Source of the DNA: CAJBLF01 sp964424505
Lineage (GTDB): Bacteria > Patescibacteriota > Gracilibacteria > Absconditabacterales > Absconditicoccaceae
Length of the DNA stretch: 8,367 nucleotides
Assembly: GCA_964424505.1 (NCBI GenBank)
Contig: CAYRIQ010000033.1
Coordinates: 1-8,367 of the forward strand
Direction: 5' to 3'
The position numbers and the translations under genes are program-made. Numbering within the stretch: position 1 is the first letter of the stretch; the number at the start of each line of letters is the position of its first letter. Below are positions 6,332 to 8,367 of this stretch, piece by piece. The notes under the pieces are model-generated. The model saw only the letters and a list, made by a program, of their open reading frames with translations. It was not told where the DNA came from and ran no database searches.

Positions 6332-6712
6332 ATGACTATAATGGCAGATATTATTGAAAAAAACATAGATATTCCTATGTGAGCACACCATGAAGGAGAA
6401 AAAACAGAATATAAAAATCTACTAGCAGGTAAAGAGATTGGAGATGTAGATACTGCACAAGAACGCCATGAAGCAGATGAAATCATAAAACAACTGCAAT
6501 GACCAGAAAAACAATTACCAACAGCACCAAACCAACAAAACACTTCAGTTGCACCAGAAATTTCCTCAGTCATCGAAAAGCTCAATCGTCCAGAAGCAGA
6601 AAAGGGAATAGCAAAATCATATGCCAACATAGATACCGCTATCAAAAACAGTAAAAATGAAAAAGGAATAGCAGGATTTTTTGGTAAAATATTAAATTGG
6701 ATTAATCCATAA
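6332..6712 (+). CDS. Small hypothetical protein translationally coupled to hrcA
   Basis: Unrecognised, 126 residues from ATG 6332, one base after the hrcA stop; an in-frame ATG at 6341 would make it 123. The spacing implies co-transcription and probably coupled translation. Two UGA codons (6380, 6500) are read as Gly. The N-terminal half is charged and likely helical (AQERHEADEIIKQLQ, 42-56), followed by a Pro/Gln/Thr-rich linker (58-75). The C-terminus, GIAGFFGKILNWINP, could be a short amphipathic membrane-binding helix. It occupies the slot where grpE often follows hrcA, but I see no GrpE signature. There is no signal peptide. Confidence 0.72.
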
Positions 6713-6775
6713 TATACTTTCCATTTTTCAACGGTTCAACGTTTTCATCTTTTTAATTATTTTAGTATTTATAAA

Positions 6776-7276
6776 ATGTCAGCAATTATACAAAGTGCTT
6801 GATGAATTATTTATTATATTGCTTCCGATGGACAACCTAGATATTTACTTATCAAAAGGCATGCTCTCAGCGGGAAGATCGAACGAGTAGCACCCAAAGG
6901 CAAATTACAAGGAAATGAAAACATACAAAAAGCAGCACTCAGAGAAGTAAGTGAGGAAACAGGCATTCCAATCAATCAAATGAAGATTAAACAACAATTG
7001 GGCATCACGCAACTCAGAAATGTTGACAATACAAAAGGACAGATGAATAAAGATGTAACCTATTTATTGATGGAATACGTCGGCAATCCAAATTTTGTCA
7101 AAATAGAACATGCCGAAGGATATATTGGTATACACAAACGATGCACTTTGAGTGAGGTATTGGCCCTTATTTATTACCAAGACATCAGAGAAATCATTAG
7201 AAAAAGTTATGCACTCATAAAAGAATGACAAAAAAATCTGGACATAAAAAAAGATTTTATACAAAAACTCGGATAG
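6776..7276 (+). CDS. Nudix (MutT-family) hydrolase
   Basis: A 166-residue Nudix hydrolase, which cleaves nucleoside diphosphates linked to another moiety, using Mg2+. The Nudix box is complete: G42 x5 E48 x7 R56-E57-V58-S59-E60-E61-T62-G63-I64. The preceding PKGK (40-43) is like the PKG seen in Ap4A-type and related members, so dinucleoside polyphosphate clean-up is possible, but the substrate is not determined. The fold begins with SAGGIIYY, in which both glycines are consecutive UGA codons (6800 and 6803); AGG is expected here, strong support for UGA = Gly. A third UGA (7226) is Gly151; read as stop it would remove 16 C-terminal residues. It ends in TAG. It starts 63 bases after the previous gene and could be in the hrcA operon or have its own promoter. 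Confidence 0.93.
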
Positions 7277-7292
7277 ACTCGAAAAAATACGA

Positions 7293-7320
7293 TTGAAATT
7301 TTCAAATAATTAAGTATACC
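7293..7320 (+). promoter_or_regulatory. Promoter of the hibernation-factor gene, with palindrome on the -35 box
   Basis: TTGAAA (7293-7298), a 16-base spacer and TATACC (7315-7320), close to the promoters at 311 and 5579. The -35 box is the left half of a perfect inverted repeat, TTGAAA-T-TTTCAA (7293-7305), which could be an operator. The leader would be about 38 bases. Confidence 0.5.
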
Positions 7321-7364
7321 TCATACAAGGAAACAAACGATTTTTATCTTATATTTCATAGACA

Positions 7365-7694
7365 ATGGCAAAAGAACCTGTGATTTCATACCAATTTGTT
7401 GATGTGTCTGCAGATAAACAAAAAACCGTAAAATACCTAGTACAACAAAATCTTGAAGGGAAAATGGACTCATATTTCAAAAAAATACATACAAACAAAG
7501 ACACCGCAGAGATTAGGATTGATTATACTATTAAACAAACCAAACAAGGTAAATATGAGGGAGATTTCAAGTTTACTTACGATGGAAAAATATTTCCCTG
7601 GTCAAATGGAGAAGGTGGATTTAAAATCATAGAAGACGTAGTAAATCACGCATTCAAACACTTTAAAGAACATTTATCAAAACAAGAAGATTAA
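7365..7694 (+). CDS. Probable ribosome hibernation promoting factor (HPF/RaiA-like)
   Basis: The 109-residue product has the size and order of a short HPF/RaiA protein: a first strand (VISYQFVDVS, 6-15), a long helix (17-42), three strands (TAEIRIDYTIKQ, KYEGDFKFTYDGK, then IFPWSN) and a closing helix (FKIIEDVVNHAFKHFKEHL, 86-104) with the alternating acidic and basic pattern of that family. HPF binds the 30S decoding region and stabilises idle ribosomes in starvation. No catalytic motif is expected, so identification rests on pattern and length and is moderate. It has no in-frame UGA. In-frame TAG at 7359-7361 fixes the start. It has its own predicted promoter. The neighbouring Nudix and GreA genes fit a stress and growth-arrest theme. 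Confidence 0.6.
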   Translation: MAKEPVISYQFVDVSADKQKTVKYLVQQNLEGKMDSYFKKIHTNKDTAEIRIDYTIKQTKQGKYEGDFKFTYDGKIFPWSNGEGGFKIIEDVVNHAFKHFKEHLSKQED

Positions 7695-7710
7695 TCGTAA
7701 GCACAAACTA

Positions 7711-7745
7711 GACATAAACTATGACGTATAGTTGTCACTTTTATT
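7711..7745 (+). terminator. Weak terminator-like hairpin between the HPF-like gene and greA
   Basis: AACTAT (7717-7722) pairs with ATAGTT (7728-7733) over a GACGT loop; GAC/GTC (7711-7713, 7734-7736) could extend it past three unpaired bases. A T-rich tract (CTTTTATTT) follows two bases later. It could be a partial terminator or a greA leader structure. Confidence 0.3.
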
Positions 7746-7763
7746 TAGTATTCATTACATTAC

Positions 7764-8264
7764 ATGAAAAAAAATTATCTAACCAAAGAGGGATATGAAC
7801 AGTTACTCCAAGAACTCAACGAGCTCAAAAAAGATAAATTACCCAAAATATTGGAGAGATTGGGAGAAGCAAAAGCTATGGGAGATCTTTCAGAAAACTT
7901 TGAATATAAATCTGCACTCGAAGACAAAGACTTGATTAATTCAAGAATTAGTGAAATAGAAAATTTGATTGATGATGTAGAGATTATAAAAGAAGAAAAA
8001 AAAAGTAAATCAGACAAAATAGTCGACTATTGATGTAAAGTAACGGTACAAATGGATGATAATGATATATATACCGTCACCGTAGTTGGTACAGGAGAGA
8101 CCACCATGGAATTTGATAAAGACTTTAAAACGACAAAAAATTCTATCAAAATATCATTAGAATCACCTATGGGTATAGCCATAAAAGGCAAAAAAGCTGG
8201 AGACACCGTAAAAATGAGGCTCCACACAGAAAGAAAAGAGCTCAAAATTTTGGAAGTAAAATAA
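7764..8264 (+). CDS. greA: Transcription elongation factor GreA
   Basis: GreA enters the RNA polymerase secondary channel and stimulates cleavage of the nascent RNA in backtracked complexes. The 166-residue product (family usual about 158) has the N-terminal coiled coil (1-80) with the tip GDLSENFEY (40-48); D41 and E44 are the acidic residues that position catalytic Mg2+. The C-terminal FKBP-like domain follows (about 90-166), including SLESPMGIAIKGKKAGDTV. The single UGA (8031) encodes the glycine in VDYGCKVTV, where homologues have Gly ahead of the strand; read as stop the C-terminal domain would be lost. In-frame TAG at 7746 fixes the ATG. The terminator at 8306 closes the unit. It shares the word AGTATTCATT upstream with the ABC gene. 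Confidence 0.97.
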
Positions 8265-8305
8265 TTTAGGCATAATAGAAGAAAATGTATGGCTAAAATA
8301 GACAG

Positions 8306-8343
8306 AAACAGTAGGAGAAAACTACTGTATCTACTGTTTTTTT
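8306..8343 (+). terminator. Rho-independent terminator of greA with two possible stems
   Basis: AAACAGTAG (8306-8314) can pair with CTACTGTTT (8331-8339), nine pairs, running into T7 at 8337-8343. The 3-prime arm is duplicated: ACAGTAG (8308-8314) can instead pair with CTACTGT (8322-8328), seven pairs with a 7-base loop. The two stems exclude each other; the second copy abuts the T-run and makes the better terminator. No gene is visible after it to the end of the window. Confidence 0.65.
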
Positions 8344-8367
8344 ATATATAACAAATAAAAAACTATA

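Noticed and set aside
6319..6645. 108-codon minus-strand open frame
   Set aside because: It is antisense to the hrcA-coupled gene; the Ser/Ala-rich translation is typical of a shadow frame.
369..8264. UGA as tryptophan (table 4) or as selenocysteine
   Set aside because: Tryptophan would give HDIW, WEPVGS and AWW at invariant glycines, and normal UGG Trp codons occur. Selenocysteine would not appear 31 times across ordinary housekeeping genes.
8289..8351. 20-codon open frame starting MAKIDRNSRRKLL, with a hydrophobic end
   Set aside because: It looks like a tiny membrane peptide, but it coincides exactly with the greA terminator stems and T-run, which explain the sequence.
1..8367. CRISPR arrays, tRNA or rRNA genes, transposases
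   Set aside because: I saw no regularly spaced repeats, cloverleaf, rRNA stretch or transposase-like protein; the repeats found are few and irregular.

Overview
The window is AT-rich and reads coherently only if UGA is translated as glycine (translation table 25). Read that way it has ten protein genes, which together contain 31 in-frame UGA codons. Many of these fall where a known family requires glycine: the G of the HDIG motif in an HD hydrolase, the G of GEPVGS in HrcA, the G before the C-terminal beta domain of GreA, and the AGG that opens the Nudix fold. All ten genes stop at TAA or TAG. Table 25 is known from Candidatus Absconditabacteria (SR1) and Gracilibacteria (BD1-5), so the source is almost certainly one of these ultra-small Patescibacteria/CPR lineages. 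I cannot say which.

Layout. 1-368: non-coding, with a terminator-like hairpin, a copy of a dispersed repeat and a promoter. 369-1868: a 499-residue anchored or exported protein with a DUF333-like domain and DKNYY-like repeats. 1869-2057: a second copy of the dispersed repeat inside a stretch bounded by 14-bp direct repeats. 2058-2615: HD-domain phosphohydrolase. 2616-2928: non-coding, hairpin-rich, holding the pheS terminator. 2929-3948 (minus strand): pheS. 3949-4265: divergent promoter region. 4266-5465: FtsE/LolD-type ABC ATPase and an unknown cytoplasmic protein, closed by a terminator. 5659-6712: a compact HrcA-like repressor and a small unknown protein one base after it. 6776-7276: Nudix hydrolase. 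7365-7694: probable ribosome hibernation factor. 7764-8264: greA, followed by a terminator.

Gene logic. The right half is plus-strand housekeeping and stress genes: heat-shock repressor, nucleotide clean-up, ribosome hibernation and transcript-cleavage factor. PheS is separate from PheT. HrcA is not followed by grpE or dnaK, and no clear CIRCE element is present; an 8-bp inverted repeat overlaps its predicted -10 box instead.

Expression signals. Two promoters have exactly TTGAAA, a 16-base spacer and TATAGT (genes at 369 and 5659), and a third is nearly the same (gene at 7365). None of the ten start codons has a recognisable Shine-Dalgarno sequence.
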